This document shows positions 19,925 through 30,883 of a stretch of DNA of 64,000 nucleotides, piece after piece (the stretch's first letter is position 1; each line of letters starts with the position of its first letter). Both the position numbers and the translations under genes were made by a program. Source of the stretch: Legionella sp. (GTDB lineage Bacteria > Pseudomonadota > Gammaproteobacteria > Legionellales > Legionellaceae); the NCBI GenBank assembly GCA_002786165.1, contig PEQK01000004.1, forward strand, positions 1 through 64,000, read 5' to 3'. The notes beneath the pieces are model-generated. The model was not told the DNA's origin, did no database searches, and saw only the letters and a program-made list of their open reading frames with translations.

Positions 19925-21295
19925 ATGTTTGATCAATTAACGGAAAAATTAAACAGGGCGTTTAAAAATATCACGGGCCAAGGCCGTTTTACAGAAGACA
20001 ACATGCAAAGCGCACTCCATGAAGTCCGCTTGTCTCTTCTAGAAGCTGACGTCGCACTACCTGTTGTAAAAGCATTCATTGAAACCATCAAAGAAAAGGC
20101 ATTAGGACAAGACATCGACAGCAACCTAAAGTCTAACCAGGCTCTGATTAAAATCATCAAAGAAGAGCTGATTCACATTATGGGTGACCAACGTGTTGAA
20201 TTTAATTTCAGCACACAACCACCTGCTGTTTGCTTAATGGTAGGCTTACAAGGCTCGGGAAAAACAACCACCAGTGCCAAATTAGCCAGATATTTAAAAG
20301 AAACTGATAAAAAGAAAGTAATGCTGGTGAGTGTCGACGTATATCGACCTGCAGCCATCACACAATTGCAAATCTTAGCAGACTCACTGGGGATAGAGTT
20401 TTTTCCAAGCCAAGCATCGGAACAGCCTCTTGTTATTGTTAAAAAAGCATTAGAACACGCTAAAAAACAATTCATAGAGGTCTTGATAATTGATACTGCA
20501 GGACGTTTACATATAGATAACGAGATGATGAATGAATTAAAACTCATTCACCAAACCACAAAACCTATCGAAACCCTTTTTGTGGTAGATGCAATGACGG
20601 GACAAGATGCCGTTAATACCGCCAAGGCGTTTCATGAGACCATACCATTGACTGGTGTCATTCTCACTAAAACAGATGGCGATGCTCGAGGTGGCGCGGC
20701 ATTATCGGTCAAGCATGTCACGGGCCAACCTATCAAATTCATGAGTTTTGGTGAAAAACTAGATGCCTTCGAGCCTTTTCATCCGGAACGTATTGCATCG
20801 CGAATTTTAGGCATGGGCGATATTTTGTCCTTGATTGAAGAAGTAGAACGAAAAACTGATAAAAAAGCCAGCGAAAAACTGGCCAAAAAAATCAAAAAAG
20901 GGAATGGCTTTGATCTAGATGATTTTAAACAACAGCTGCTTCAAATGAACAGTATGGGTGGAATTTCCGGCATGATGAGTAAATTACCAGGCATGTCACA
21001 TATCCCCCAAGGGGCAAAGAATGAAGTTAATGACAAATCCCTAGGACAAACAGTCGCTATCATAAACTCCATGACGCCCAAAGAACGTCGCATCCCCAAG
21101 ATCATCATTGGGTCACGCAAACGTCGCATAGCCCAAGGATCAGGCACTCAAATTCAAGACGTCAACCGTCTTCTAAAACGGTTTGAACAAATGCAAAAAA
21201 TGATGGCCAAAATGTCTAAACCAGGCGGTTTAAAAAACATGATGCGAGGCATGCAAGGATTACCCGGAATGAATAATTTTTTACCAGACGAGTAG
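19925..21295 (+). CDS. ffh: Signal recognition particle protein Ffh
   Basis: SRP GTPase that binds signal sequences and 4.5S RNA. N domain, then G domain with GLQGSGKTTT (about residue 107), DTAGRLHID and TKTDGDARGGAALS, then the Met-rich M domain with the SGSGT-like RNA-binding motif (here QGSGTQIQDVNRLLKRF). 456 residues. A GAGG ribosome-binding site precedes the ATG. The RNA partner is at 11875-11987. Confidence 0.97.
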   Translation: MFDQLTEKLNRAFKNITGQGRFTEDNMQSALHEVRLSLLEADVALPVVKAFIETIKEKALGQDIDSNLKSNQALIKIIKEELIHIMGDQRVEFNFSTQPPAVCLMVGLQGSGKTTTSAKLARYLKETDKKKVMLVSVDVYRPAAITQLQILADSLGIEFFPSQASEQPLVIVKKALEHAKKQFIEVLIIDTAGRLHIDNEMMNELKLIHQTTKPIETLFVVDAMTGQDAVNTAKAFHETIPLTGVILTKTDGDARGGAALSVKHVTGQPIKFMSFGEKLDAFEPFHPERIASRILGMGDILSLIEEVERKTDKKASEKLAKKIKKGNGFDLDDFKQQLLQMNSMGGISGMMSKLPGMSHIPQGAKNEVNDKSLGQTVAIINSMTPKERRIPKIIIGSRKRRIAQGSGTQIQDVNRLLKRFEQMQKMMAKMSKPGGLKNMMRGMQGLPGMNNFLPDE

Positions 21296-21346
21296 TCATT
21301 GCAGCCTTGTTTACGTAAATAGGTGTGACACAATCTGATCCAATGC

Positions 21347-21375
21347 TTGCGTTCGGCGCTTATCTTGAATATAAT
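21347..21375 (+). promoter_or_regulatory. Promoter of the rpsP operon
   Basis: TTGCGT (21347-21352), 17-base spacer, TATAAT (21370-21375), 35 bases before the rpsP ATG. A near-consensus sigma-70 promoter, so rpsP-rimM-trmD-rplS can be expressed independently of ffh. Confidence 0.75.
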
Positions 21376-21410
21376 GTGTCACATTTTTATTGTTAACCAC
21401 AGAGGAAATA

Positions 21411-21674
21411 ATGGTCGTTATTCGTTTGGCACGAGCTGGCGCAAAGAAGCGTCCTTTTTATCATATCGTTGTGACTGATAGTCGTAAAAGACGCGATAGT
21501 AATTATATTACCAGCATTGGATATTACAATCCGATTGCTCGTGGTAAAGAAGTAAAAATTCATTTAGAACTTGATAAACTAGAACATTGGCAAAACAACG
21601 GCGCACAAATGTCTGATCGCGTTGCTTCTTTGGCCAAAGAACATAAAAAAGCAACTGCAACGGCGAGTGAATAA
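21411..21674 (+). CDS. rpsP: 30S ribosomal protein S16
   Basis: Structural 30S protein of 87 residues. The ATG at 21411 is fixed by AGAGGAAATA just upstream and the family start ([20 protein letters not shown]). Upstream in-frame codons are leader sequence containing the promoter. First gene of rpsP-rimM-trmD-rplS. Confidence 0.97.
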   Translation: MVVIRLARAGAKKRPFYHIVVTDSRKRRDSNYITSIGYYNPIARGKEVKIHLELDKLEHWQNNGAQMSDRVASLAKEHKKATATASE

Positions 21675-22176
21675 CAACACTGAATGGGTTGTTTTAGGTC
21701 GTTTTGGTCGCCCACAAGGACTAAAAGGATTGATTCGGGTCATTTCATTTACTGACCCAGAGTCATCCATACTAAAATATACGCCATGGCATATGCAGCA
21801 AAATGGGGTGTGGGTTCCCGTAGAAGTGACGAACTCACTGACTCAAAACAAATCCATTTTGGTGCAAATAGCCGGATATGTTCAACGAGAAGAAGTAGCC
21901 CAATTAACACATACTGAAATAGGTGTGTTACGATCGCGATTGCCAAAACTCCCTAGCGGTGAATATTATTGGCATGATTTAGCGAACATGTGCGTACGCA
22001 ACTTGAATGGTGTTGTGTTGGGATACGTCGAAGAGATTTTACCCACTGGATCCAATGACGTGCTTGTAGTTTGTGGAGACAAGCGTCATTTGATCCCGTA
22101 TATTGCAGATATGTACATTGTATCTGTTGATTCCGTACAACGACAAATTATCGTTGACTGGGATGAGCATTTTTAA
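21667..22176 (+). CDS. rimM: Ribosome maturation factor RimM
   Basis: Binds S19 and assists 30S head maturation. A GTG at 21667 gives a 169-residue protein and overlaps the rpsP stop by eight bases; the longer TTG start at 21622 would add 15 unconserved residues. N-terminal RimM domain ([18 protein letters not shown]) and C-terminal PRC barrel ([20 protein letters not shown]) are both clear. Confidence 0.93.
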   Translation: MNNNTEWVVLGRFGRPQGLKGLIRVISFTDPESSILKYTPWHMQQNGVWVPVEVTNSLTQNKSILVQIAGYVQREEVAQLTHTEIGVLRSRLPKLPSGEYYWHDLANMCVRNLNGVVLGYVEEILPTGSNDVLVVCGDKRHLIPYIADMYIVSVDSVQRQIIVDWDEHF

Positions 22177-22929
22177 ATGATACAAATTGGTGTCATTACA
22201 TTATTGCCTGAGATGTTTGCCTCTTTACAATACGGCGTTATCGGCAGAGCAATAGAGCAACATAAAGCGCAAGTGACTTGCTGGAATCCTCGCGACTGGT
22301 CTTTGAATGAGCATCGTCAAATTGATGATAGACCATACGGCGGTGGACCTGGTATGGTCATGATGTACGAACCTTTGCATGGCGCAATTATGCATGCTAA
22401 GCAACAATTACCAGGATGTAAGACCATCTACTTAAGTCCACAAGGACAAAAAGTAGATCAAGCAAAGCTCAACCAGGTTGCAAAAAATCGCAGCCCCTTG
22501 TTGTTGATTGCTGGTCGGTATGAAGGTATTGATGAGCGAATCATTCTTCATCATGTTGATGAAGAATGGTCAATAGGTGATTTTGTATTAAGTGGCGGTG
22601 AGTTTGCAGCAATGGTTTTTATTGATGCAATCATTCGTTTGCTCCCAGGAAGCTTGGGGCATCCAGCATCAGCTTCAGCAGATTCATTTATGCATGGACT
22701 ACTGGATCATCCACAATATACACGGCCTGCAGAAGTCAATCATGCTTCTGTGCCGAAAGTGCTCTTAAGTGGCAGCCATCAGTTGATTGCACAATGGCAA
22801 AGAAAACAGTCACTGGGTAAAACATGGTTAAAGCGGCCCGATTTGCTCGCAAATATGGCATTAAGTGAAACAGACCAGCGTTTGCTGACTGAGTTTAAAT
22901 TAGAACAGAAAGGGGTAAAAGATGGCTAA
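22177..22929 (+). CDS. trmD: tRNA (guanine-37-N1)-methyltransferase
   Basis: SPOUT-class enzyme making m1G37 in tRNA, which prevents frameshifting. Conserved segments: [32 protein letters not shown] and the knot region [15 protein letters not shown]. 250 residues. Its ATG follows the rimM stop with no gap and its 3' end overlaps rplS by eight bases. Confidence 0.97.
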   Translation: MIQIGVITLLPEMFASLQYGVIGRAIEQHKAQVTCWNPRDWSLNEHRQIDDRPYGGGPGMVMMYEPLHGAIMHAKQQLPGCKTIYLSPQGQKVDQAKLNQVAKNRSPLLLIAGRYEGIDERIILHHVDEEWSIGDFVLSGGEFAAMVFIDAIIRLLPGSLGHPASASADSFMHGLLDHPQYTRPAEVNHASVPKVLLSGSHQLIAQWQRKQSLGKTWLKRPDLLANMALSETDQRLLTEFKLEQKGVKDG

Positions 22930-23287
22930 CATCATAGATCAAATCAATGCAGAACAAATGCTAGGCAAATCAATTCCTGATTTTAATCCAGGTGATACGG
23001 TTTTAGTACAAGTAAAAGTAAAAGAAGGTGCTCGTGAGCGTCTACAGGCTTTCGAAGGTATTGTAATTGCCAAACGAAATCGTGGTTTAAATTCTGCATT
23101 TACTGTTCGAAAAATTTCTCACAACGTGGGTGTTGAACGTGTATTTCAAACCTATAGCCCTGTGGTTGACAGTATTACTGTTAAGCGTCGTGGTGATGTA
23201 CGTCGTGCAAAATTATATTATCTGCGTAATTTGGCTGGAAGAGCTGCACGTATCAAAGAAAAACTAGGTACAAAAAAAGCGGATTAA
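22922..23287 (+). CDS. rplS: 50S ribosomal protein L19
   Basis: 121-residue ribosomal protein at the subunit interface. Typical features: [30 protein letters not shown] and [24 protein letters not shown]-type sequence. AGGGG precedes the ATG, inside the end of trmD. Last gene of the operon. Confidence 0.97.
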   Translation: MANIIDQINAEQMLGKSIPDFNPGDTVLVQVKVKEGARERLQAFEGIVIAKRNRGLNSAFTVRKISHNVGVERVFQTYSPVVDSITVKRRGDVRRAKLYYLRNLAGRAARIKEKLGTKKAD

Positions 23288-23336
23288 TTCTGGGTATTCG
23301 ACTTAATATCCTGCACTGTGACGGTAGCATGTATAG

Positions 23337-23372
23337 TGCCATAAGAATTGTGCAACACGCCTTATGGCATTT
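23337..23372 (+). terminator. Hairpin after rplS
   Basis: TGCCATAAG (23337-23345) and CTTATGGCA (23361-23369) form a nine-pair stem with a 15-base loop, followed by only three T. A plausible but weak terminator of the rpsP operon. The remainder of the 295-base gap to the permease holds a second inverted repeat (23382-23390 / 23433-23441) and no gene. Confidence 0.45.
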
Positions 23373-23381
23373 CCAAAATTG

Positions 23382-23441
23382 CAATGACAGCTTTAATATA
23401 AAGCAGGTGTAGTTAGTGCCTATATCTAATATCTGTCATTG
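23382..23441. repeat. Inverted repeat, CAATGACAG arms
   Basis: CAATGACAG at 23382-23390 is exactly complementary to CTGTCATTG at 23433-23441, with 42 bases between. Non-coding; it could be a structured leader or the remnant of a small mobile repeat. No function is claimed. Confidence 0.4.
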
Positions 23442-23582
23442 TGAACACAGTGTAGCAACCCAAATGATGTGCTCAGACTCAGTTATAATCTCACTCAATG
23501 CCTTACAATATTTTAGAAATTTTCTCTGAAAAAAGCAAAGATTGGGATATGATGTTGATTTCAAATGAGGTCACAAACCATT

Positions 23583-24863
23583 ATGTCGAGACAAAACTTC
23601 CGATCCTTTTTAAATCATAAACAATTAAAAACAGAAGTTTTGGCAGGTCTTACGACTTTCTCTACGATGGTCTATATCATTTTTATCAATCCAGCCATTT
23701 TACATGAAGCAGGCATGGATGGAGGTGCTGTGTTCACAGCCACCTGCCTGGTCACTGCATTTGCCTGTGCTTTTACAGGTTGGTATGCCAAAACACCTTT
23801 TGGCGTCGCGCCAGGCATGGCATTGAATATCTATTTTACTTATAGCGTGGTACAAGGTCTGAAAATAGATTGGCAGCATGCTTTGGGTATGGTATTTATC
23901 TCCGGACTCTTATTTATTGCTGTAACGCTAACCCCTATACGACGCTTATTAACCGAATCCATTCCCTACAACCTACAAATTGCCATTTTGATTGGTATCA
24001 GTTTGCTGATTGCCCTTATCTCTCTGCAAACCAACGGGGTAATCGTCATTGACCAACATATGTTGCATTTGGGAAAAATAACAGACCCACGTAATCTTTT
24101 GTTTTTATTGGGGTTTGTGGTGATTTTGCTCTTAGATTCTTATCGTGTCAAAGGCGCCATTTTGTACGGCATTCTATCTATCACCCTATTGAGCTTAATA
24201 TTAGGCCACACCAAATGGCATGGCATTGTCGGAGTGCCTCCCAGCATGGCCCCTACTTTTTTAGCCCTACAATTCTCAGGCCTTTGGTCTATCATTGGTT
24301 TGAAAACGATTTTCACCTTTTTCCTCATCACGGTTTTTGATGCGGCAGGTACGATCATCGGCTTATTAAATGAACCACTTTTGCAAAACAGCCCAAACTA
24401 CAAACAACAATTTAATCGGAGTCTTACCACAGATGCAACTGCATCAACTTTAGCAGGCCTCCTTGGCACCGCTAGCACGTCTCCTTACATTGAATCAGCC
24501 ACTGGAATAGCTGTCGGTGGAAAAACCGGAATCACATCCATTGTCATTGCTATTGGATTTTTGTTGATGCTATTTTTCTTCCCTTTGGCGCAAACTATTC
24601 CTAATTTTGCGATTGGCCCAGCCTTGCTATACGTCGCCTGTTCTATGATGAAACAAATAAAAGAATTACAATTGACAGATATGACTGAAACAGTGCCTTG
24701 TATGCTAATCATCATGCTGATTCCATTTACAGAATCAATTGCAGATGGGATTGGCGCAGGTATTATATTATGTGCTATTTTAAAAATTTTAACCCATAAA
24801 AAGATAGATCCCTTATTACTCATACTATCTATCATATTTGTACTATTTTTCTTGATTAGTTAG
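23583..24863 (+). CDS. NCS2-family purine permease (AzgA-like)
   Basis: Inner-membrane nucleobase:proton symporter, probably for hypoxanthine/guanine or adenine. 426 residues with 12-14 hydrophobic segments. Diagnostic stretches are AGLTTFSTMVYIIFINP near the start, TPFGVAPGMALNIYF and GTASTSPYIESATGIAVGGK. The ATG at 23583 fits the family N-terminus; another ATG lies at 23565. A TATAAT at 23484-23489 may be the -10 box, but no -35 box is clear. Substrate choice cannot be read from sequence alone. Confidence 0.9.
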   Translation: MSRQNFRSFLNHKQLKTEVLAGLTTFSTMVYIIFINPAILHEAGMDGGAVFTATCLVTAFACAFTGWYAKTPFGVAPGMALNIYFTYSVVQGLKIDWQHALGMVFISGLLFIAVTLTPIRRLLTESIPYNLQIAILIGISLLIALISLQTNGVIVIDQHMLHLGKITDPRNLLFLLGFVVILLLDSYRVKGAILYGILSITLLSLILGHTKWHGIVGVPPSMAPTFLALQFSGLWSIIGLKTIFTFFLITVFDAAGTIIGLLNEPLLQNSPNYKQQFNRSLTTDATASTLAGLLGTASTSPYIESATGIAVGGKTGITSIVIAIGFLLMLFFFPLAQTIPNFAIGPALLYVACSMMKQIKELQLTDMTETVPCMLIIMLIPFTESIADGIGAGIILCAILKILTHKKIDPLLLILSIIFVLFFLIS

Positions 24864-24869
24864 GACTTT

Positions 24870-25805
24870 ATGATTACACGTACCCACCAACTTAATGGAA
24901 AACAATTAGCAGATTTAGAGCTGCTGGTATCTTATTGCAAACAAAATGATCGCAATACTATTCCTATTTATAAGCATCTGATTGATAAAAGACATGCCCT
25001 ACCCTGTAATACCTTATATTATGAAGAAGGTAAATTACTCGGTTATTTACGCACTTTTTTCTTTTATAGTACAGCTTGCGAAGTCGCCCTCATGGTCCAT
25101 CCTGCGCATCGTCGTCAGGGGATTGGCAGAACATTATTGGCTGAAATCTTACCTATTTTAAAGCAAGAACATATGGAAACCTTGATTTTTTCTACGCCCA
25201 AAGGAACGAATCAAGAGTGGTTAGCAAACCTTGGTATGACATTTCATGGGTCAGAATTTCAAATGCAATATGATCCAGAAAAACCAGTGAGCATTCCTTA
25301 CAAACCTGCTTGTATACGTTTGGCTACTCAAAAGGATATTCCGCAATTGGTGGAATTAGATAATACTTGTTTTCCAGATAAGAAACCGGACCCTATGGAA
25401 GTGTTCCGTAGCCTTTTGACGACGAATAATTGCGCCATATTTGCATTGATTCAAGATGATCGCATCGTCGGAAAAGCCCATGTGTTCAAAGAATCTGATC
25501 GAGCCCGCGTGACTGACATTGGGGTTTTCCCCGAGTATCGTGGTCGAGGGTTCGCGGGCGCGTTGATCAAATATTGCATTAATCATGCCCTGATCAACAA
25601 CAAGCCTAAAATTGTGCTTGATGTAGAAATTGCCAATGAATCTGCGTTAAAATTATATGATGGATTAGGATTCAACATAATCAATGCCCATGATTATTGG
25701 AACACTCCAAACGAAGCGCCTGAATTTGGTTTATCTGCTTTCTTGCGTGGTAGCGATGTTAAGAATCATATAAACTCAGGAAGACAGAAAAAGGATGCTC
25801 CATGA
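24870..25805 (+). CDS. Double GNAT acetyltransferase
   Basis: 311 residues with two tandem GNAT folds. Each has an acetyl-CoA-binding motif A: HPAHRRQGIGRTLL near residue 78 and FPEYRGRGFAGALI near 217. Tandem GNAT proteins include mycothiol synthase, but that pathway is not expected here, so the substrate is unknown. The stop overlaps the start of the ketoacyl synthase gene (ATGA), and the gene follows the permease closely. Confidence 0.85.
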   Translation: MITRTHQLNGKQLADLELLVSYCKQNDRNTIPIYKHLIDKRHALPCNTLYYEEGKLLGYLRTFFFYSTACEVALMVHPAHRRQGIGRTLLAEILPILKQEHMETLIFSTPKGTNQEWLANLGMTFHGSEFQMQYDPEKPVSIPYKPACIRLATQKDIPQLVELDNTCFPDKKPDPMEVFRSLLTTNNCAIFALIQDDRIVGKAHVFKESDRARVTDIGVFPEYRGRGFAGALIKYCINHALINNKPKIVLDVEIANESALKLYDGLGFNIINAHDYWNTPNEAPEFGLSAFLRGSDVKNHINSGRQKKDAP

Positions 25806-27031
25806 AAAAACGTGTTGTGATCACAGGGATGGAAATAACCTCTTCCATTGGGTCTGGTTTAGAAAAATTTTGGCAGGCAGCCGTTGCGGGCACCTGTGGC
25901 ATCAAACGCATTCAATGCTATGATCCATCACCGTACCCAACTCAAATTGGTGGAGAAATCACTGATTTGTGTTTAGAGCATTTACCGGCATTCAATCGAC
26001 CCAAACGCTACCCTAAAGTCGCTCAATACGCTTTATTTTGCGCGCATCATGCCATTGCCCAAGCTCAATTAACCCCTAAGGAATTAAGTCAAGCCGGCAC
26101 CTATATTGGTACCAGTTTGGGCGGGACCCCAGAACTAGAATCTGCCTATCAAGAATTTTACAGTGGTCACTGGAAAAAAGTACCTGCTTTAAGTGTGATT
26201 CGTGGTATGCCTAATTCGGTTGCCAATCATATCGCTATTGCCTTTGGATTGGGGGGACCTAATTCAACGATTTCTAATGCCTGCGTTTCTTCAGCTGAGG
26301 CCATTGGAAATGCTTATCAACAAATTACTAGAGGCCAGCTGACAACCGCTATTTGCGGCGGTACAGAATCGTTGATTTGGGAAACCTTGATGACCGCTTG
26401 GTGTAAACTTCGCGTTATGTCCACAAAAAATGAACAACCACAATTTGCTAGCCGTCCTTTTGACAAAAATCGAGATGGCATGGTCATGGCGGATGGTGCT
26501 GGCATTTTGGTTTTAGAAGAACTTAGTCAAGCTCAAGCAAGAGGTGCGACGATTTATGCTGAAATTATCGGATATGGCGCCAGTTGTGATGCCTATCATG
26601 TCACAGCACCCAATTCACAAGGACAGGTTCGTTCTATCCAAATGGCATTAGATGATGCGCGTGTGTCACCCAGTGACATTCAATATATTCATGCACATGG
26701 CACGGGAACGCAACTCAACGATGTCACTGAAACACAAACCATCAAAACACTTTTTGAATCTCATGCGTATGATATTCCCATTACCGCACAAAAAGCGATG
26801 ACGGGTCATGCGATTGGCGCAGCGGGTGTGATGCAGATCATATCAACTGCTTTAAGTTTGCAGAATAACATCCTTTTACCAACCATTAATCTTCAAGATC
26901 CAGATCCAGACTGTGATCTCGATTACATTCCAAACCAATCGAGAGCAAAGCGTGTAGACATTGCATTGTCGAATCATTTTGCATTTGGAGGCGCGAATGC
27001 TGCCTTAGTGCTGAAACGTTTTTCACCCTAG
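25802..27031 (+). CDS. Beta-ketoacyl-ACP synthase, FabF-like
   Basis: Condensing enzyme of fatty-acid or related acyl-chain synthesis. 409 residues with the thiolase fold. The active-site Cys is in SNACVSSAEAI (usual family form TACATS), with catalytic histidines in HAHGTGTQLND and KAMTGHAIGAAG. No fabD, fabG or acpP lies next to it, so this is an extra or specialised KAS II, not the core one. The overlap with a GNAT gene and the nearby lpxD suggest a role in making or transferring special acyl chains, which is inference. Confidence 0.88.
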   Translation: MKKRVVITGMEITSSIGSGLEKFWQAAVAGTCGIKRIQCYDPSPYPTQIGGEITDLCLEHLPAFNRPKRYPKVAQYALFCAHHAIAQAQLTPKELSQAGTYIGTSLGGTPELESAYQEFYSGHWKKVPALSVIRGMPNSVANHIAIAFGLGGPNSTISNACVSSAEAIGNAYQQITRGQLTTAICGGTESLIWETLMTAWCKLRVMSTKNEQPQFASRPFDKNRDGMVMADGAGILVLEELSQAQARGATIYAEIIGYGASCDAYHVTAPNSQGQVRSIQMALDDARVSPSDIQYIHAHGTGTQLNDVTETQTIKTLFESHAYDIPITAQKAMTGHAIGAAGVMQIISTALSLQNNILLPTINLQDPDPDCDLDYIPNQSRAKRVDIALSNHFAFGGANAALVLKRFSP

Positions 27032-27055
27032 TAAGGCATATCACTAAGAAATGAA

Positions 27056-27084
27056 TTTCAAAAAATAAATCAACACGTTATAAT
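27056..27084 (+). promoter_or_regulatory. Promoter of lpxD
   Basis: TTTCAA (27056-27061), 17-base spacer, TATAAT (27079-27084), 27 bases before the lpxD ATG. Confidence 0.6.
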
Positions 27085-27110
27085 CATTTCCTTTGTTCAA
27101 AGGATTCTTG

Positions 27111-28172
27111 ATGAATGTCACGCTAAATGAGATCGCCCATTTGATCAAGGGTGCGGTAAAAGGAGATGGTGACGTTCATATCCAGACCTTTGCTCCTATT
27201 GACAATATTTTGCCCAACTCCCTGATCTTTGCTGAAGGGGCTGATAACATTAAACGTGCCGAAGCATCTGAAGCCGCTGCTATTTTAGTTGCTAATCACA
27301 TCGAAGGGTTACAAAAACCAAGTATTCAGGTCGAAAGTCCATTTAAAGCATTTATGCAATTGTTGCAACACTTTCATCCAGCGCATCCTGCCGTAATTGG
27401 TGTTCATCCTACAGCAGTGATTGCAAACGATGTGGTCTTGGGGCAAGACGTCTCTATTGGGCCTTTTGTCTCGATCCAATCAGGTTCAACAATCGGTGAT
27501 CACTGCGTGATCAAAAGCCATGTTTCCATAGGACATCAGGTCACCATTGGATCGCATACCACCATTCATCCTCATGTGACTTTGTATGATCACGTGACCA
27601 TCGGTCAGCGTGTTAGCTTGCATGCCAATACCGTCATTGGTTCCGATGGGTTTGGTTATGTGTATGAGCAAGGCAAGCATGTCAAAGTACCTCACGTGGG
27701 ATCGGTCATTATAGAAGATGATGTTGAAATTGGCGCATCCACGATGATCGATCGCGCGACCTTGGGTAATACCATTATTGGTGAGGGCACTAAAATCGAT
27801 AATTTGGTGCAAATTGCACATTCGGTCAAATTAGGAAAACACAATATTCTCTGCGCGTTTACCGGAATTGCGGGTAGTACCACCAGTGGAAACCATGTGG
27901 TCTTTGCAGCCAATGTCGGGGTTAGTGATCATGTGCTCATTGATGACGGCGTCATTTTGGGCGCAAGAACTGGCGTGCCGCCCAAAAAACATCTCAAGCA
28001 AGGTAATATTTATCTGGGCACACCTGCTCGACCCAAAGATAAAGCCATTGAACAAGAACTTGCGGTCACACGCATCCCTTTTATTCGCAAAAATTTACAA
28101 GCATTAAGTGAAAAAGTCGCAAAATTAAGTGAAAAAATTACGTTCCTCGAATCAAAAGACGCTAAAAAATGA
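27111..28172 (+). CDS. lpxD: UDP-3-O-acylglucosamine N-acyltransferase
   Basis: Third step of lipid A synthesis, transferring a 3-hydroxyacyl chain from ACP. The ATG at 27111, with AGGAT eight bases upstream, gives 353 residues. An N-terminal uridine-binding domain (residues 1-100) is followed by a left-handed beta-helix of hexapeptide repeats ([21 protein letters not shown] type) and a C-terminal helix. The catalytic His region is near [14 protein letters not shown]. It is not beside bamA, fabZ or lpxA, so it may be a second lpxD. It overlaps polA by ATGA. Confidence 0.92.
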   Translation: MNVTLNEIAHLIKGAVKGDGDVHIQTFAPIDNILPNSLIFAEGADNIKRAEASEAAAILVANHIEGLQKPSIQVESPFKAFMQLLQHFHPAHPAVIGVHPTAVIANDVVLGQDVSIGPFVSIQSGSTIGDHCVIKSHVSIGHQVTIGSHTTIHPHVTLYDHVTIGQRVSLHANTVIGSDGFGYVYEQGKHVKVPHVGSVIIEDDVEIGASTMIDRATLGNTIIGEGTKIDNLVQIAHSVKLGKHNILCAFTGIAGSTTSGNHVVFAANVGVSDHVLIDDGVILGARTGVPPKKHLKQGNIYLGTPARPKDKAIEQELAVTRIPFIRKNLQALSEKVAKLSEKITFLESKDAKK

Positions 28173-30850
28173 CGAAACCATTGATACTCATTGATGGATC
28201 TTCTTATTTCTATCGTGCTTTTCATGCCTTGCCTCCTTTAAAAAATAGCAAAGGCCAGCCTACGGGTGCTGTTTACGGGGTTGTATCCATGATCAACCGG
28301 TTACTGACCACCCATCAGCCCACACATATTGCCGTGGTTTTTGATGCAAAAGGCAAAACCTTTCGAGATGAATGGTATCCAGAGTATAAAGCACATCGCC
28401 CTCCTGCCCCTGATGATTTATCTTGTCAATTTGAACCTTTAAAAACATTTTTAGAGACCATGGGGTTACCCATTTTGATCATCCCAGGCGTTGAAGCAGA
28501 TGACGTGATTGGGACGCTAGCAGTCCAAGCCAAAGCAGCAGGCATGTCCGTGTTGATTTCCACAGGAGATAAAGACATGGCGCAATTGGTGAATAACCGG
28601 GTGAGCTTAGTCAATACCATGACCAATCAACTCTTAGATAAGACCGGTGTCAAAACAAAGTTTGGCGTGTTACCTGAGCAAATCATTGATTATCTCACAT
28701 TGATTGGCGATACCTCTGACAATGTCCCAGGCGTCACCAAATGCGGTCCAAAAACTGCGGTAACATGGCTAGAAAAATATGGGGATTTAGACAATATCTT
28801 GCAGCACGCGGATCAATTCACAGGTAAAATTGGAGAACATTTGCGAGCCAGCATGGCACATTTACCCTTATCGAAACGGTTAATTACGATAAAAACAGAC
28901 GTTCCTTTACCGCTACATCCAGCAGAGCTTACTTTAAAACCGGCTGATGACACTAAATTACAAACTTTAGCCCAAACGCTAGAGTTTAAAAATTGGCAAC
29001 GCGCCCGGCCTGAAGCGTCGCCTGAAAAAAACATCACGCCAACCAAAACCATGCAAGATTATGTGATTATCAACACACCTGACACATGGCAGAACTTTCT
29101 CAATGTATTGCACCAAAGTGTATTGATATGCGTCGACACAGAGACAACGCATCTTGATCCTATGCGCGCAGAATTGGTGGGGATTGCTTTACAAATAGAA
29201 CACCAAAAACCTGCTTATATCCCTTTGATGCATGACGATGGCACGCCCCAATTATCTCGTGATGAGATTTTAACGACCCTCAAACCTATTTTAGAAAAGC
29301 CAAGCATCGCAAAATTAGGACAAAATTTAAAATATGATTATATTATTTTCAAGCACTATGGCATTACGCTACAAGGCATGATCTATGACACCATGCTGGA
29401 GTCTTATTTACTCACCAGTGCAGGACGACGTCATGATCTAGACTCTTTGGCATTGAAATACTTAAATCATACCACGATTAGTTTTACTGACATTGCCGGG
29501 GTAGGAGCAAAACAACTAAGGTTCGATCAAATACCGGTGTCAATTGCAGCACCGTATGCCGCAGAAGATGCTCTGGTCACATGGCAATTACATCATCATT
29601 TATATCCTAAATTGCCCCTAAAACTACAAGACCTGTTACGCACGGTTGAAATGCCCCTGGTGGCTATTTTAGCCGACATAGAACGCCATGGTGTATTGAT
29701 TGACAATGCCTGTTTAGAAAAGCATGGCATACGGTTAAAAGCCCGTTTAGCCGAACTTGAACAACAAGCAACCGTATTGGCAGGCAAAGTATTCAATCTC
29801 AATTCGCCAAAACAATTGCAAACCATTTTATACGAAGAACTACGCATTCCCATTCGTTCTAAAACACCAAAAGGCCAGCCCTCAACCGCTGAATCGGCTT
29901 TGCAAGAGCTTGCTTTAGAACATGAGCTGCCTCGTATTATTTTAGATTATCGGAGTCTCAGCAAATTAGTCTCGACGTACATTGACGCATTGCCTAAAAA
30001 AGTGAATCCTGCAACTGGACGAGTTCATACCTCTTACAATCAAGCAGTCACGGCGACAGGACGGTTATCTTCTTCTGATCCTAATTTACAAAATATTCCT
30101 ATTCGCACAGAAGAAGGCAAGTTGATTCGACGGGCCTTCATTGCGCCGCCTCAACATGTATTACTCGCAGCAGATTATTCTCAGATTGAATTACGCATCA
30201 TGGCGCACGTCTCTCAAGATCGGCAATTGATGGCTGCTTTCCAAGCCGGTCTTGATATTCACACGGCCACCGCCAGCGAAGTGGCTGGCGTACCGATTGA
30301 GGCAGTCACTGGTGATATGCGCCGCCAAGCCAAAGCAATTAATTTTGGTCTTATTTATGGTATGTCGGCTTTTGGCTTGGCCAAACAATTGGGCATTGAC
30401 CGTCATAAAGCACAATACTACATCGATAGCTATTTTGAACGCTATCCTGGGGTCTTGGCTTATATGGAAAATACTCGAGCGCTTGCCCATCAACAAGGGT
30501 ATGTAGAAACTATTTTTGGTCGTCGTTTGGATTTACCCGATATCAATGCTGGCAATGTGATGCAACGCAAAGCGGCAGAACGCGCTGCGATTAATGCGCC
30601 CTTGCAAGGTAGTGCAGCAGACTTGATCAAAAAAGCCATGATTGCCATTTCAGAGTGGCAAAAACAACCCGCTGCGCCTTCCGCCACAATGATCATGCAA
30701 GTTCATGATGAGTTGGTATTTGAAGTGCATGAAGAAGATATCGCTCTTGTAGAACCTCAAATTAAAACCATCATGGAATCAACTGTGCTTTTGTCTGTGC
30801 CTTTGACTGTATCGATTGGCGTGGGCACCTCTTGGGATGAAACAGATTGA
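28169..30850 (+). CDS. polA: DNA polymerase I
   Basis: Repair and Okazaki-fragment polymerase, 893 residues. It has an N-terminal 5'-nuclease domain ([18 protein letters not shown]), a 3'-5' exonuclease domain that looks active (VDTETTHLD near residue 322, LGQNLKYDY, and [10 protein letters not shown]), and the family A polymerase domain with DYSQIELRI near 668 and VHDELVFEV near 844. Coupled to lpxD by a four-base overlap. Confidence 0.97.
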   Translation: MTKPLILIDGSSYFYRAFHALPPLKNSKGQPTGAVYGVVSMINRLLTTHQPTHIAVVFDAKGKTFRDEWYPEYKAHRPPAPDDLSCQFEPLKTFLETMGLPILIIPGVEADDVIGTLAVQAKAAGMSVLISTGDKDMAQLVNNRVSLVNTMTNQLLDKTGVKTKFGVLPEQIIDYLTLIGDTSDNVPGVTKCGPKTAVTWLEKYGDLDNILQHADQFTGKIGEHLRASMAHLPLSKRLITIKTDVPLPLHPAELTLKPADDTKLQTLAQTLEFKNWQRARPEASPEKNITPTKTMQDYVIINTPDTWQNFLNVLHQSVLICVDTETTHLDPMRAELVGIALQIEHQKPAYIPLMHDDGTPQLSRDEILTTLKPILEKPSIAKLGQNLKYDYIIFKHYGITLQGMIYDTMLESYLLTSAGRRHDLDSLALKYLNHTTISFTDIAGVGAKQLRFDQIPVSIAAPYAAEDALVTWQLHHHLYPKLPLKLQDLLRTVEMPLVAILADIERHGVLIDNACLEKHGIRLKARLAELEQQATVLAGKVFNLNSPKQLQTILYEELRIPIRSKTPKGQPSTAESALQELALEHELPRIILDYRSLSKLVSTYIDALPKKVNPATGRVHTSYNQAVTATGRLSSSDPNLQNIPIRTEEGKLIRRAFIAPPQHVLLAADYSQIELRIMAHVSQDRQLMAAFQAGLDIHTATASEVAGVPIEAVTGDMRRQAKAINFGLIYGMSAFGLAKQLGIDRHKAQYYIDSYFERYPGVLAYMENTRALAHQQGYVETIFGRRLDLPDINAGNVMQRKAAERAAINAPLQGSAADLIKKAMIAISEWQKQPAAPSATMIMQVHDELVFEVHEEDIALVEPQIKTIMESTVLLSVPLTVSIGVGTSWDETD

Positions 30851-30852
30851 TG

Positions 30853-30883
30853 GCACAATGGGTTATAAAAACCCATTGTGCCG
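30853..30883. terminator. Bidirectional hairpin between polA and CBS-like gene
   Basis: GGCACAATGGGTT (30853-30865) and AACCCATTGTGCC (30871-30883) pair perfectly over 13 positions with the loop ATAAA. It lies between two converging stop codons and overlaps the last codons of the leftward gene. There is no T-run outside the stem. Confidence 0.65.
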
